Positions 1 to 9,565 of a DNA stretch of 29,369 nt are shown in pieces. The number at the start of each line of letters is the position of its first letter. Position 1 is the stretch's first letter. A model generated the notes under the pieces. The model was not told the DNA's origin, did no database searches, and worked only from the letters and a program-made list of their open reading frames with translations. The position numbers and the translations under genes were made by a program. The stretch comes from Reyranella sp. (lineage in GTDB: Bacteria; Pseudomonadota; Alphaproteobacteria; Reyranellales; Reyranellaceae): contig JAUXST010000571.1 in assembly GCA_030679805.1 (NCBI GenBank), forward strand, positions 1-29,369, written 5' to 3'.

Positions 1-1003
1 AGCGGCGCGCTGCGCCCGCGGACGCTGAGCGTGGGCAGCGGCTCGGCGACGAGGTCCGGCGGCAAGGTCGTCGACTGGAGCAGGTCGGCCGAAACCAGCA
101 CATCCCGATGCAACGTCTTGGCCGTGTCGAGCAATCGGGCCGCCACATTGAGCGTGTCGCCGACATAGGCGATCTCGCGCCGCAAGTCGCCGATTTCGCC
201 GGCGACGATCTCGCCGCAATGAAGGGTGGCCCGGAACCCGGGCACGACCCCGAAGCTCGTCCGGTACTGCTCGCCGTTGGCGGCGATGAAATCGCGGGCG
301 ACGAAGGGGCAGGCGAGGCAGTCGCCATCGGCCGTCGCGGGGCCGGTGGGCCAGGTCAGGATCGCCTCGTCGCCTACGTACTTGTGGATCTCGGCATCGC
401 ACTCGAGGGCCGCGTCGGCGATGTCGCGAAAGAAGTCGTTGAGCAGTTCATGGAAGTGGACGGGCCCCAGCCGCTCGGCGTGCCCGGTCGAATCCTTCAT
501 GTCGATCAGCAGGAAGACCTTCTGTTCGCGCCTGGGCTGGACATAGCGGCCGGTCAGCAGGTTCTTGAGCGTGCCGAACCCCAGCAGGCGGCCCATCTCG
601 AAGGTAAAGGTGCCGACGATCACCATGGCCGAGCCGAAGATGAAGGAGTTGGCCAGGAGGCTGTCGAACTCGAGGGACCGGCCCATGAGGCCGTCGAAGA
701 TCAGCCGCACGATGACCGTACCGCCGACGACGCAGACCATGTAGTAGGTGATCTTGAACGCAAGATAGGCGAGCAGCGGCAGACGCCGCAGGCGTCGCGC
801 CACCGCCCAGCGCGCGCGATGGAGTTCGAACAACACGATCGGCGTCGCCACCGCGAAGGCGTTCACGACCCCCAGCAGCGCCGACCAGAGCGGCGGAGAA
901 CCGGGCGGTGCGACCCTGTAGCCGAACACGGCGCTGACGGCAGCGCTCACCGCGAGCACGATGACGACGATTCGTCGATTCCGGCGCGCGCGGTGGCTCG
1001 CCC

Positions 1004-1007
<4 letters not shown>
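1..1007 (-). CDS. Membrane class III adenylate/guanylate cyclase (partial, C-terminus beyond window)
   Basis: It should make cyclic AMP (or cGMP) from the nucleotide triphosphate at the inner membrane. About 335 codons are visible, and the frame is open to the window's left edge, so the end is missing. After a basic N-terminus there are about four hydrophobic segments within the first ~140 residues, then a cyclase catalytic domain. That domain shows LIDMKDST (first metal Asp), HKYVGDEA (second metal Asp, with a Lys typical of ATP-specific cyclases) and GDTLNVAARL (the Asn and Arg of the transition-state pair). The start ATG overlaps the stop of the upstream dehydratase as ATGA, so translation is probably coupled. 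I read this frame directly on the minus strand. The substrate (ATP over GTP) is inferred from the Lys only. Confidence 0.9.
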
Positions 1008-1999
<992 letters not shown>

Positions 2000-2029
2000 T
2001 CAACTCGGGCAGGAGGGACCAAAAAAAGG

Positions 2030-2134
2030 CCTCACCCTCAGGAGGCGCGTAGCGCCGTCTCGAAGGGTGGGGAGCAGTATCGGTGTTGCCCATCCTTCGA
2101 GACGCACGCCTGCGGCGCGCTCCTCAGGATGAGG
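2030..2134. repeat. 105-bp palindromic intergenic repeat, copy A
   Basis: The element begins CCTCACCCTCAGGAGG and ends CCTCAGGATGAGG. Its two halves are imperfect inverted repeats, each carrying a GGAGNGC arm and a CTCGAAGGRTGGG-type core, so it can fold into one long hairpin. A second copy of exactly the same length and orientation lies at 2865-2969. It occupies the gap between the dehalogenase stop and the dehydratase start, 31 bases upstream of the latter. Similar REP-like palindromes are common in alphaproteobacteria; that is general knowledge, not a search result. Confidence 0.85.
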
Positions 2135-2148
2135 TGGTGCGGTAAACA

Positions 2149-2835
2149 CTACGAAACACCGAGCAGCGTCGGAAGTTGCGAGAGATCGCGGAGCTGCGCG
2201 ACGGGCTTGCCGGGCAGATTGTCGTCGGGCGCACCGGCGCGGTTGACCCACACGGTGCGGAAGCCGAAATGCGCCGCGCCGTGCGCGTCCCAGCAATTCG
2301 ACGACAGGAAGCAGACCTTGTCGGGCGCGACGCCGCAGCGCGCCTCGACCAGGCGATAGACCTCGGGCGCCACCTTGTAGACGCCGACCGCATCGACGCT
2401 CAGCACCGCCTCGAAGCGGTCGGCCAGGCCCGACGCCGCCACCATGGGGTCCAGCATCCCGGGGTTGCCGTTGGACAGGATCGCCAGCCGCAGGCCGCTT
2501 TGCTTCAGCCGGTCGAGCATCGCCGGCACCTCGGGGAAGGGATCGAGGGCGAGATAGGCATTCATCAGCTTGGTCCGGACCGCCGGATCGGCGATGCCGT
2601 GGGCGGCCAGGCAATGGTCGAGCGCCTCGCCCGTCACCTGCCAGAACGGGGCATAGGCACCCATGCTGTTGCGCAGCCACGTGTATTGGATCTGTTTTAA
2701 CCGCCACAGGTCGGCCAGCGCATCGGCCTTCGGCCCGATCGCGGCGCGGTGGCGGGCGACCGCCGAATTGAAGTCGAACAGCGTGCCATAGGCGTCGAAC
2801 ACGCAGATCTCGGTGCCGGCGAGGGTGGCGGTCAT
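2149..2835 (-). CDS. HAD-family L-2-haloacid dehalogenase (type II)
   Basis: It hydrolyses L-2-haloacids to D-2-hydroxyacids, or a related substrate, through an aspartyl-enzyme intermediate in the cytoplasm. The nucleophile is D14 in VFDAYGTLFD. LSNGNP carries the motif II Ser/Asn, the Lys of YKVAPEVY is motif III, and SSNCWDAHGA contains the Asp of motif IV and the SxN signature of type II dehalogenases. At 228 residues it has the normal family length. I chose the ATG at 2835 because GGACAGGAGAGAGG lies just upstream. The open frame runs 31 codons further, but those codons read into the palindromic repeat at 2865-2969 and do not look like family sequence. Repeat copies flank the gene on both sides. 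The natural substrate is unknown. Confidence 0.93.
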   Translation of the reverse strand: MTATLAGTEICVFDAYGTLFDFNSAVARHRAAIGPKADALADLWRLKQIQYTWLRNSMGAYAPFWQVTGEALDHCLAAHGIADPAVRTKLMNAYLALDPFPEVPAMLDRLKQSGLRLAILSNGNPGMLDPMVAASGLADRFEAVLSVDAVGVYKVAPEVYRLVEARCGVAPDKVCFLSSNCWDAHGAAHFGFRTVWVNRAGAPDDNLPGKPVAQLRDLSQLPTLLGVS

Positions 2836-2864
2836 TCCTCTCTCCTGTCCTGGCGCGCGAAAAT

Positions 2865-2969
2865 CCTCACCCTGAGGAGGCCCGCAGGGCCGTCTCGAAG
2901 GGTGGGAAGCTGTCTTGGCGTCGCCCATCCTTCGAGACGCGCCCCTGCGGGGCGCTCCTCAGGATGAGG
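2865..2969. repeat. 105-bp palindromic intergenic repeat, copy B
   Basis: This is a second copy of the element at 2030-2134, in the same orientation. It begins CCTCACCCTGAGGAGG and ends CTCCTCAGGATGAGG. The two arms form a long imperfect hairpin, with local variation such as GCCCGCAGGGC against GCCCCTGCGGGGC. It starts 30 bases upstream of the dehalogenase ATG, so the promoter of that gene must lie inside or beyond the repeat. Confidence 0.85.
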
Positions 2970-3016
2970 GAGTTTTTGCATGAACACCTGCGGTCTCATC
3001 CTGTAGGCTAACAAGC

Positions 3017-3328
3017 ATGTTCATCGCCATCGTTCAAATCCCCATGACCAAGCGCCCGCGCGATGCAGCCGTTGCGGCGGCCGAGAAATCGGCGCCGACC
3101 TATACCGCGCTCCGTGCCAAGGGCCTGGTGCGCAAGTACTACCTCAACGGCCAAGCCGGCGGCGGCGGGGTCTATCTCTGGAAATCGGAAGCCGAGGCGC
3201 GCGCCTGGTATACGCCGGAGTGGGAAAAGCGCATGGAGGCGGTGTTCGGCGCCAAGCCCACCGTCACCTACTACGACAACCACGTCGTCGTCGACAATGA
3301 GGCCGACAAGGTTCGAATCGAGGATTGA
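3017..3328 (+). CDS. YdhR-like putative monooxygenase (dimeric alpha/beta-barrel fold)
   Basis: A 103-residue protein resembling the small YdhR family of putative monooxygenases, which form dimeric ferredoxin-like barrels. The features seen are a beta-rich N-terminus (MFIAIVQIPM), a central GGGGVYLWKSEAEARAWY segment matching the family's conserved 'GG-YLF-aromatic' strand-helix, and a C-terminal VTYYDNHVVVDN strand. There is no signal peptide. The start at 3017 gives the full first strand, but the ribosome binding site is weak; an internal ATG at 3044 would cut off that strand. Substrate and biological role are unknown. It is followed by a perfect 18-bp hairpin and then by the aldo/keto reductase gene. 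Confidence 0.8.
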   Translation: MFIAIVQIPMTKRPRDAAVAAAEKSAPTYTALRAKGLVRKYYLNGQAGGGGVYLWKSEAEARAWYTPEWEKRMEAVFGAKPTVTYYDNHVVVDNEADKVRIED

Positions 3329-3330
3329 GT

Positions 3331-3368
3331 TCATCGGAGCGCGCAACTCCAGTTGCGCGCTCCGATGA
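3331..3368. terminator. Perfect 18-bp inverted repeat between two plus-strand genes
   Basis: Stem TCATCGGAGCGCGCAACT pairs without mismatch with its complement across a two-base spacer (CC). It begins three bases after the YdhR-like stop and ends just before the ribosome binding site of the aldo/keto reductase. No T-run follows, so it may be an attenuator or RNA-processing hairpin, or a repeat-type palindrome, rather than a classical intrinsic terminator. Confidence 0.6.
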
Positions 3369-3392
3369 GTGCCTGAAAACGGGAGAGAAGAT

Positions 3393-4355
3393 ATGCAGAA
3401 GCGCAGACTCGGTCGGACGGGCCTGGAAGTATCGGTGCTGGGCTACGGCGCCGGCGCCGTCGGTGGGCTGTTCACCAAGGGCACGGCGGCCGACCAGTCG
3501 CGCGCAGCGGGCCGCGCCATCGACGCCGGCATCAACTATTTCGACACCGCCTCGACCTACGGCGCCGGCGAATCGGAGCGCAACCTCGGCCGCGCGCTCA
3601 ACAGCCTGAAGGCCGACGTGATCGTCGGAACAAAATTCAGGCTGGCCGCGCCGCACCGCGCCAATGTCGCGGCCTTCGTGACGCAATCGCTGGAAGAGAG
3701 CCTGAAGCGCCTGGGCCGCGACCATGTCGATCTCCTGCAACTGCACAATCCGCTGGTCGCCATGGATGCCGGCGACCGGCTCGCCATCGAGATCGCGCTG
3801 AACGAGGTGGCGCCGGCGCTGGAGAAGCTCAAGAAGTCCGGCAAGACGCGCTTCATCGGCTTCAGCGGCGTCGGCGAGCCGCCGGCGCTGCACCAGGCGG
3901 TCGAGTCGAAGCTCTTCGACACCGTCCAGGTCGTCTACAACGCGCTCAATCCCAGTGCCGGCGGGCCGGCGCCCAAGGGCATGCCCGGCCTCGACTATGG
4001 CCGCCTGCTCGACAAGGCGAAGGCGGCCGACATGGGCACCATCATCATCCGCGCGCTCGCGGGCGGGGCGCTCTCCGGCACCGCCGACCGCCATCCGCTC
4101 GCCATGCAGGATGTCCCGCCGATCGGCTCGGCGCTCGACTTCGCCACCGACGTGGCGCGCGCCAAGCTGCTGGAGCCGCTGGTGCGCGAGGCCGGCGCCA
4201 CCAGCCTCACCGAACTCGGCGAGCGCTTCGTGATCTCCCATCCCGCCGTCTCGACGATGCTGATCGGCTACTCGACGCTGCAGCATCTCGACGAGGCGAT
4301 CGCCGCGGTGAACAAGGGACCGCTGCCGGCGACGGTGTTGAAGCGGATTGGTTGA
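3393..4355 (+). CDS. Aldo/keto reductase
   Basis: A cytoplasmic NAD(P)H-dependent oxidoreductase with a TIM-barrel fold, 320 residues. The catalytic tetrad is visible: D51 and Y56 in YFDTASTYG, K81 in VGTKF, and H118 in LQLHNP. SGVGE after the TRFIGF strand and IGYST near the C-terminus match the cofactor-binding end of the family. The ATG at 3393 has a good ribosome binding site (GGGAGAGAAG, 3381-3390); a GTG at 3369 in the same frame lies at the edge of the upstream hairpin and is less likely. The sequence resembles the L-galactose dehydrogenase / pyridoxal dehydrogenase-like branch, but the substrate cannot be assigned. A decayed fragment of a related gene lies at 25061-25181. Confidence 0.93.
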   Translation: MQKRRLGRTGLEVSVLGYGAGAVGGLFTKGTAADQSRAAGRAIDAGINYFDTASTYGAGESERNLGRALNSLKADVIVGTKFRLAAPHRANVAAFVTQSLEESLKRLGRDHVDLLQLHNPLVAMDAGDRLAIEIALNEVAPALEKLKKSGKTRFIGFSGVGEPPALHQAVESKLFDTVQVVYNALNPSAGGPAPKGMPGLDYGRLLDKAKAADMGTIIIRALAGGALSGTADRHPLAMQDVPPIGSALDFATDVARAKLLEPLVREAGATSLTELGERFVISHPAVSTMLIGYSTLQHLDEAIAAVNKGPLPATVLKRIG

Positions 4356-4596
4356 TTCGTATCAAGTACGGACGCTAGCGGACTCAACACCGTCCCTCCT
4401 TGATCAATGTCGCTCGCGCAACCGGTGCGAGGCCACCGGATGATGGCGTCCGGCTGAACAATTGCGACGGCGCTCAACACTCGAGTGAGGTTTCCCGCGC
4501 CCCGGACGGAACGTCGAACCCGCGCTGGTCGACTTGGTCGCTGATGCGACGCATTTGGTCTAGTGTCGCCAGGAAAGTCACTTGGAGGATGGAGTG

Positions 4597-7062
4597 ATGG
4601 CCGCCAATCCGAGCCCAAACCCGGCGCCAGAGGCCGTGCAGCATGCCATAGAGGAATACCTGGGCGATCTCGCCGCGTACTTCACTCAGCACAACATTAC
4701 ATATACCGCCACGTGCGACGTCGTAGCGGGAACTTCTGTCGACAATCAGATCTGGGAGGCCGGCGTGCAGCCCGACGCGACGATGTTCGTCGGCAGCGCG
4801 ATAAAGACTTTCATACTGGCCGAATTTCTGCGCAGCGACCTGCCCGAGACGGCCCCCGCCGTCATCGACGACACTATCCGTTCGATCAGCAGCTCCGTCT
4901 TCGGCGATGAGACCCTCGCCGGCCAGCCGGAGCCCGATATGAAGCTCGACGGCAAGACCCTGATGCGCAACGTGCTCGAAGCGATGATCAGCCACAGCGA
5001 CAATACCGCGACCGACTCGGTTCTGGCTGCCGTAGGCGTCGACCAGGTACGAGAGCTGATAAGCCAGGTGGGATTGTCTTCGGTGGAAATCCCCGAATCG
5101 ACACGTCGGCTGTTCGCCTATCTCGCCTCGGGGCAGAATGCCGACGTCGATTGGGAGACACTGAACGAGTACGTGGACAATCCGCCCGACAAGCAGGATC
5201 CGATCAACGACGTACAGTCCATGCTCGCCTCCGCGGCGGACATGGTGCGGTGGTATCAGACGGCTCTGCAGGACCCGAGCTTCTTCGACGCCGGAGATCT
5301 CGCGGAGTTCAAGCGCATATCGGCGATGGCCGACGCCCTTCACAGGATCGTGCCCGACAACCTCGCCTCGTTTGGAAAAGGCGGCAGCATCACCTGGAAC
5401 AATTTCAGCTGCATCAGCGTGTCGGGGCAGATGGAAATGCCGACCATGGATCCGGGGCGGCCATGGGTGCCTTTGACCTTCAGCTTCAATATCAATTGGG
5501 GGAGAGAGGACCAGCAGACGTTCAACGACGTTGCTGGCATTCTTGTGAACACCGCCAAGGATGTTCTCAAAGCGTCCCTGGACGATTTTTTTTGGACCGT
5601 GGTCAACTTCGCCCTGACCGTCGCGGCCGACAATCTCACGGGCACGTCCGGCCGCGACGACTTCGCCGGACCGGGCGGCGGGTTGGATTCCCTTCATGGC
5701 CTCGGCGGGGACGATTCGTTCCACATCCGGGCCAGTCAGACGGGGCTCATCAGTGGCGGCGACGGCTACGACACGGTTCATGCCATCGACAGCCAACTCG
5801 ACAGCGGACTGACCTTCGATACGGTGGAGGCGCTGAACGCCTCGGAGACGAGCCTCCACGCCACCGTGGCCCAACTCGTGCAGTTTTCCCGCATCGTTCC
5901 GGCGGCCGGCGGCCCGCATTTTGACGTGGTTCTGCAGAATGCGGGAGGCGAGCTGGATTTCTCGAGCCGGTTCGTCTCGCCGGTCCTGCTGCGCGTCGAC
6001 GCGGCCGGGACGAGTTCGGGGGTCGTCCTGGTCGGCACGGCGCACGACGACAGCCTCTCGGGGTCGTCATTCAACGACACTCTCGTCGGCGGCACGGGCA
6101 ACGATATGTTGAATGGCAGGATCGGCGCCGACACGCTGTCCGCCGGAGATGGCGACGACAGCCTGCTGATCGACAGCCAGGATGTCGGCATTGCCGGCGG
6201 CGCCGGCTTCGATTCTGCGCTTGTGCAGACCAGCGCGGCGGTAACGCTGAACATGGGAACGGCGTCGATCGAATGGGCCCGGGGCAATGACGGTGCCGAT
6301 ACGTTCGATGCCGCGAGCCAGACCGGCGCCGTCTACATCTACGGCATGGGGGGTGACGACACGATCACCGGCTCGGCCCTCGGCGATTTCCTCGACGGCG
6401 GTGACGGCATCGACATTCTGGCCGGCGGCGACGGTGCTGACCTCCTGTTCGGCAATGGCGGCTCCGATGTCATGCTGGGACAGGGCGGCGACGATTCCCT
6501 CGTCGAAATGGGCGGCGACAGCCAGATCGACGGCGGCGCCGGCTTCGACTCGCTGTTCGTCTGGTCCGACTCAGGACTGACGCTCAACCTCGCGACGGCC
6601 TCGATCGAATGGGTGCAGGGCTCCGTGCTCGGTGCCGACACGCTCAATGGTGCAGGCAATACCGTGAACACCTTCCTCTATGGCTGGGGCGGGAATGACA
6701 CGCTGACGGGTGGTTCGGCCGACGACTATATCGCCGGCGGCGCCGGCAACGACATACTGACCGGCCGGGCCGGCAATGACACGCTGATCGGCGAAGCGGG
6801 CGTGAACCAGTATGTGTACACCGCCACCGCCTGGGGCGCCGACACGATCCATTCGTTCCATCCCAATGCCGACAAGCTGGATTTCACGGCGGTCGCGGCC
6901 ATCGACTCCTTCGCGGACTTCACGACATTCGAGTGGGATCCGGGCAACCTGGGCTACACCTCGACGACGCTGTTCTATGCCGACGGTGGCACGACCAGCG
7001 CGATCACGCTGATCGGCGTGCAGGTGGCGAGCCTCTCGAATGCGGACTTCCTGTTCGCCTAG
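4597..7062 (+). CDS. Class A beta-lactamase-like serine hydrolase fused to RTX repeats
   Basis: An 821-residue two-part protein. Residues ~1-300 look like the beta-lactamase2 (class A) fold: S67-x-x-K70 in VGSAIKTF, S134-D135-N136 in SHSDNTA, and K261-G-G in FGKGGSI, all in the canonical order and close to canonical spacing. A clear Glu166-type ExxLN omega loop is not obvious, so lactam hydrolysis is uncertain; a peptidase or esterase role is possible. Residues ~345-800 hold four clusters of GGxGxDxLx-type calcium-binding nonapeptides. There is no N-terminal Sec signal, which fits export by a type I secretion system through a C-terminal signal, but no such system is in the window. The ATG at 4597 follows GGAGGAT; a TTG at 4582 overlaps that site. 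The 241-bp gap before it holds no gene I can recognise. Confidence 0.85.
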   Translation: MAANPSPNPAPEAVQHAIEEYLGDLAAYFTQHNITYTATCDVVAGTSVDNQIWEAGVQPDATMFVGSAIKTFILAEFLRSDLPETAPAVIDDTIRSISSSVFGDETLAGQPEPDMKLDGKTLMRNVLEAMISHSDNTATDSVLAAVGVDQVRELISQVGLSSVEIPESTRRLFAYLASGQNADVDWETLNEYVDNPPDKQDPINDVQSMLASAADMVRWYQTALQDPSFFDAGDLAEFKRISAMADALHRIVPDNLASFGKGGSITWNNFSCISVSGQMEMPTMDPGRPWVPLTFSFNINWGREDQQTFNDVAGILVNTAKDVLKASLDDFFWTVVNFALTVAADNLTGTSGRDDFAGPGGGLDSLHGLGGDDSFHIRASQTGLISGGDGYDTVHAIDSQLDSGLTFDTVEALNASETSLHATVAQLVQFSRIVPAAGGPHFDVVLQNAGGELDFSSRFVSPVLLRVDAAGTSSGVVLVGTAHDDSLSGSSFNDTLVGGTGNDMLNGRIGADTLSAGDGDDSLLIDSQDVGIAGGAGFDSALVQTSAAVTLNMGTASIEWARGNDGADTFDAASQTGAVYIYGMGGDDTITGSALGDFLDGGDGIDILAGGDGADLLFGNGGSDVMLGQGGDDSLVEMGGDSQIDGGAGFDSLFVWSDSGLTLNLATASIEWVQGSVLGADTLNGAGNTVNTFLYGWGGNDTLTGGSADDYIAGGAGNDILTGRAGNDTLIGEAGVNQYVYTATAWGADTIHSFHPNADKLDFTAVAAIDSFADFTTFEWDPGNLGYTSTTLFYADGGTTSAITLIGVQVASLSNADFLFA

Positions 7063-7229
7063 GCGACCCTGATGTGCGGCCTATGTGCGGCTTGAGCCAC
7101 GTCGGGAGGGAGGGAACCCAGCAACTGCAGCCTGCGTAGCAGTAGCAAGAGCCCTATGGCGGCACCCAAGCTGGGCAGGGCTATTCCAATTTCTGGAAAG
7201 CGCGCGCGTCTGGACGCTATCCTGGCCGC

Positions 7230-7421
7230 AGCGCCGCCGCCGCGTTCGACGATGCGGCCACCGATGCCTGCGGCGCCATTGTCGCCAGCGCCGGCTATTC
7301 GCGCCGCAAGCTGCTCGACCGCATGATCGCGACCCAGGCGCTCGTCCATCGCGCCTCGCTGGTGACCATGAATGCTGGCGACTACGCCGACATTCCGGAA
7401 CTGGCGCTGCTGGCCCAGTAA
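7230..7421 (+). pseudogene. Remnant of a VapC-type PIN-domain toxin (C-terminal part)
   Basis: Read in the frame ending at TAA 7419-7421, the sequence gives FDDAATDACGAIVA, then KLLDRMIATQALVHRASLVT and MNAGDYADIPELALLAQ. This is the C-terminal third of a VapC toxin: DRMIAxQAL carries the third acidic residue and VTMNxxDYxDIP the last strand. No N-terminal half, start codon or VapB antitoxin is visible upstream; the codons before it (from about 7065) do not read as PIN domain. It is best taken as a dead gene fragment. The same 'ADIPELALLA' tail recurs, decayed, at both copies of the dispersed repeat (10173 and 25189). Confidence 0.65.
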
Positions 7422-7475
7422 CCCCCTTCGAAAATCGTCGCCCGCCGGCTAAAATGTCCGCCGGAGGGCTTGCGG

Positions 7476-7886
7476 ATGGCGAAGGGCGTGACGAGGCGGG
7501 TGTGGGTCAAGGTCCTGGCGGCCGAGGAGAAGGCGGCCATCGCCGCGCGCTGCGAGCGCCTGATCGCCGAGACGCTGAAGCCGCGCTTCGTTCCCGAGAT
7601 CCGGCCGACCAAATTCAACTATCCGGTCGACATGTCCGGTAGGGGGCGGGGCAGCAAGTACAGTTTCATCGTGCGCTTTCGCTCGGGCTGGCCGGACAAT
7701 ACCGGGGAGGAGTTCGATGCCGCCTACGCTCGCCTCGACCACGTCGAGGAGCGCTTGGACGAGCTCTGCTTCGACGTGATGTGGCACCGGCACACCGGGC
7801 AATGGTGGCGCCTCCATGCCGCCGTGCCGCTCGACGAGGCGCTGCGGCTCGTCGAGACCGATCCGGTGTTGCGGTCGCCGGTATGA
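7476..7886 (+). CDS. Conserved hypothetical protein, first gene of the SWIM operon
   Basis: A 136-residue soluble protein I do not recognise. It begins with a basic stretch (MAKGVTRRVWVKV), then an Ala/Glu-rich helix (LAAEEKAAIAARCERL), then a beta-rich part with aromatic residues (KFNYPVDM, SKYSFIVRFRSGW, CFDVMWHRHTGQWWRL). There is no signal peptide or membrane segment. The ATG at 7476 has GGAGGG seven bases upstream (7463-7468); a TTG at 7470 is in frame but poorer. Its stop overlaps the start of the SWIM gene as ATGA, so the two are translationally coupled and presumably work together. Nothing in the sequence suggests an enzyme active site. Confidence 0.8.
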   Translation: MAKGVTRRVWVKVLAAEEKAAIAARCERLIAETLKPRFVPEIRPTKFNYPVDMSGRGRGSKYSFIVRFRSGWPDNTGEEFDAAYARLDHVEERLDELCFDVMWHRHTGQWWRLHAAVPLDEALRLVETDPVLRSPV

Positions 7887-9561
7887 AAGCGCCGCGCCAG
7901 CCCCGCTTCGACACTGCGGCCTTGCGCACGCAGGCCGGCGCCAAGGTGTTCGCCCGGGGCGAGGAATATCATCGCGACGGCCAGGTCGAGATCCTGTCCA
8001 TCGAGCGCGACCGCGTGCTCGCCCAGGTCATGGGCTCGGAAGACTACCGCACGGTGCTCGCGGGCAGTGGCAAGAAGATCGGCGGCGAGTGCTCGTGTCC
8101 GGCCTACGGCGACTGGGGCTTCTGCAAGCACATGGTCGCCACTGCGCTCGCCGCCAACGAGGCGGGCGACGACAGCCGGACGGAAGGGCCGACCGCCCTC
8201 GATCGCATCCGCGCGCACCTGAAGCAAAAGGCGTCGATGCCTTGGTCGACATGGTCGTCGATCTCGCCGAGCGCGACACGGCGCTGTTCCGCAAACTGGA
8301 TGTGGCCGCCGCGGCCGCGGCGGTCAATGGCGACGCCAAGAGCCTCGAAAAGAAACTGCGGCGGGTGATCGACGGCGCTACCCGCACGCGCGGCTTCGTC
8401 GATTTCGGCGAGGCGGAAGACTGGTCCGCGAACGTGGACGCCGCCCTCGGCGCCATCGCCCAGCTCGCGACCGGCCGCCACGCCGGCCTCGCCATGAAGC
8501 TCGCCGCCCATGCCATCGACCGTATCGAGGGGGCGATCGAGGAGATGGACGATTCCGACGGCCATTGCAGCGGGTTGCTCGAGCGCGCCGGTAACATCCA
8601 CCTCGACGCCTGCCGCGCGGCGAAACCCGACCCGGTCGAACTCGCCCGCGATCTCTTCCCCCGCGAACTGGACGGCGAATATGACGCGTTCTACCGGGCC
8701 GTCGTTCGCTATGCCGAAGTGCTGGGGACAGCGGGGCTCGCCGAATATCGTCGCCTTGCCGCCGAGGCTTGGGCGAAGTTGCCGCCACCCACGCGAAAGC
8801 GGGAAGGCGGGGAGGACCCCTTCCGGCTGATCGGCATCCTCGATTTCTTTGCCGAGCGCGACGGCGACGTCGAGGCGCGCATTGCGCTGCGCACCAGGAA
8901 CCTGTCCTCGCCGGGACACTACCTCCAGTTGGCCGAGTTCTGCCTGGCCCAGGGCCGCAAGGAAGAGGCGTTGCGGCGGGCCGAAGAAGGCCTCTGGATG
9001 TTCGAGGACGGGCGGCCGGACGAGCGGCTGGTGCTGTTCGTCGTCGGACTCCTCGTGAAAGCCGGCCGGAAGGAAGAGGCCGCCGTCCACCTGTGGAAGG
9101 CCTTCGAGAAGGCCCCGGGCCTGGAACTCTACCGGCGGCTTCGGAAATTCGCCGGCCAAACCGCGCGCGAACGTGCTCTTGCGCATCTCGACGCGCGGCT
9201 GGCCGTGGACAAATCTATGCAGCGGGACCCCTTGGCCGCGGTTCTCATCCGGATTCTGATGGAGGAGAAGATGTTCGACGCGGCATGGGCGGCCGTGCGC
9301 AAGCACCGGCACATGGGGCAATATCTCGAGGGCGCCCTCGCCGAGGCGAGCGAGAAGACCCATCCGCAGGAGGCGCTCGCGGTCTATGCCGGGCAGGTCG
9401 AATTTCACGTTGGCGTCGGCGGCAACCCGAGCTACGAGACGGCCTGCCGGTTGATTGCCCGTATGTCCGGACTGCGCGACGCCGAGAGCCAGACAGCCTA
9501 CGTGAGGGCGCTCAAGGAGCGCCACCGGCTCAAGCGCAATTTCATCAAGCTGCTGGGGTGA
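7883..9561 (+). pseudogene. SWIM zinc-finger protein, disrupted by a one-base frameshift near 8230
   Basis: The first 116 codons end in HLKQK and carry the SWIM zinc finger, C70-x-C72-x8-C81-x-H83 in GECSCPAYGDWGFCKHM, which binds DNA or protein partners. At about 8228-8231 the frame breaks. Reading resumes one frame over with GVDALVDMVVDLAERD and stays open for about 440 codons to the stop at 9561. Restoring one G in CAAAAGGCG rebuilds an uninterrupted protein of about 559 residues. The long C-terminal part is helical and repeat-like (Ala/Leu/Glu-rich, TPR-like segments such as QLAEFCLAQGRKEEALRRA). The downstream frame keeps normal codon use, so this is either a sequencing error or a recent mutation. 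It overlaps the upstream gene by four bases and is four bases from the next. Confidence 0.85.
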
Positions 9562-9565
9562 CGCC

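Noticed and set aside
2836..2928. Longer N-terminus for the haloacid dehalogenase
   Set aside because: The extra codons translate the palindromic repeat, and a good ribosome binding site sits right before the ATG at 2835.
4474..6045. Long minus-strand open frame (523 codons) across the lactamase-RTX gene
   Set aside because: Its sequence is low-complexity and Arg/Val/Gly-rich and matches no family, whereas the plus strand shows clear catalytic and RTX motifs.
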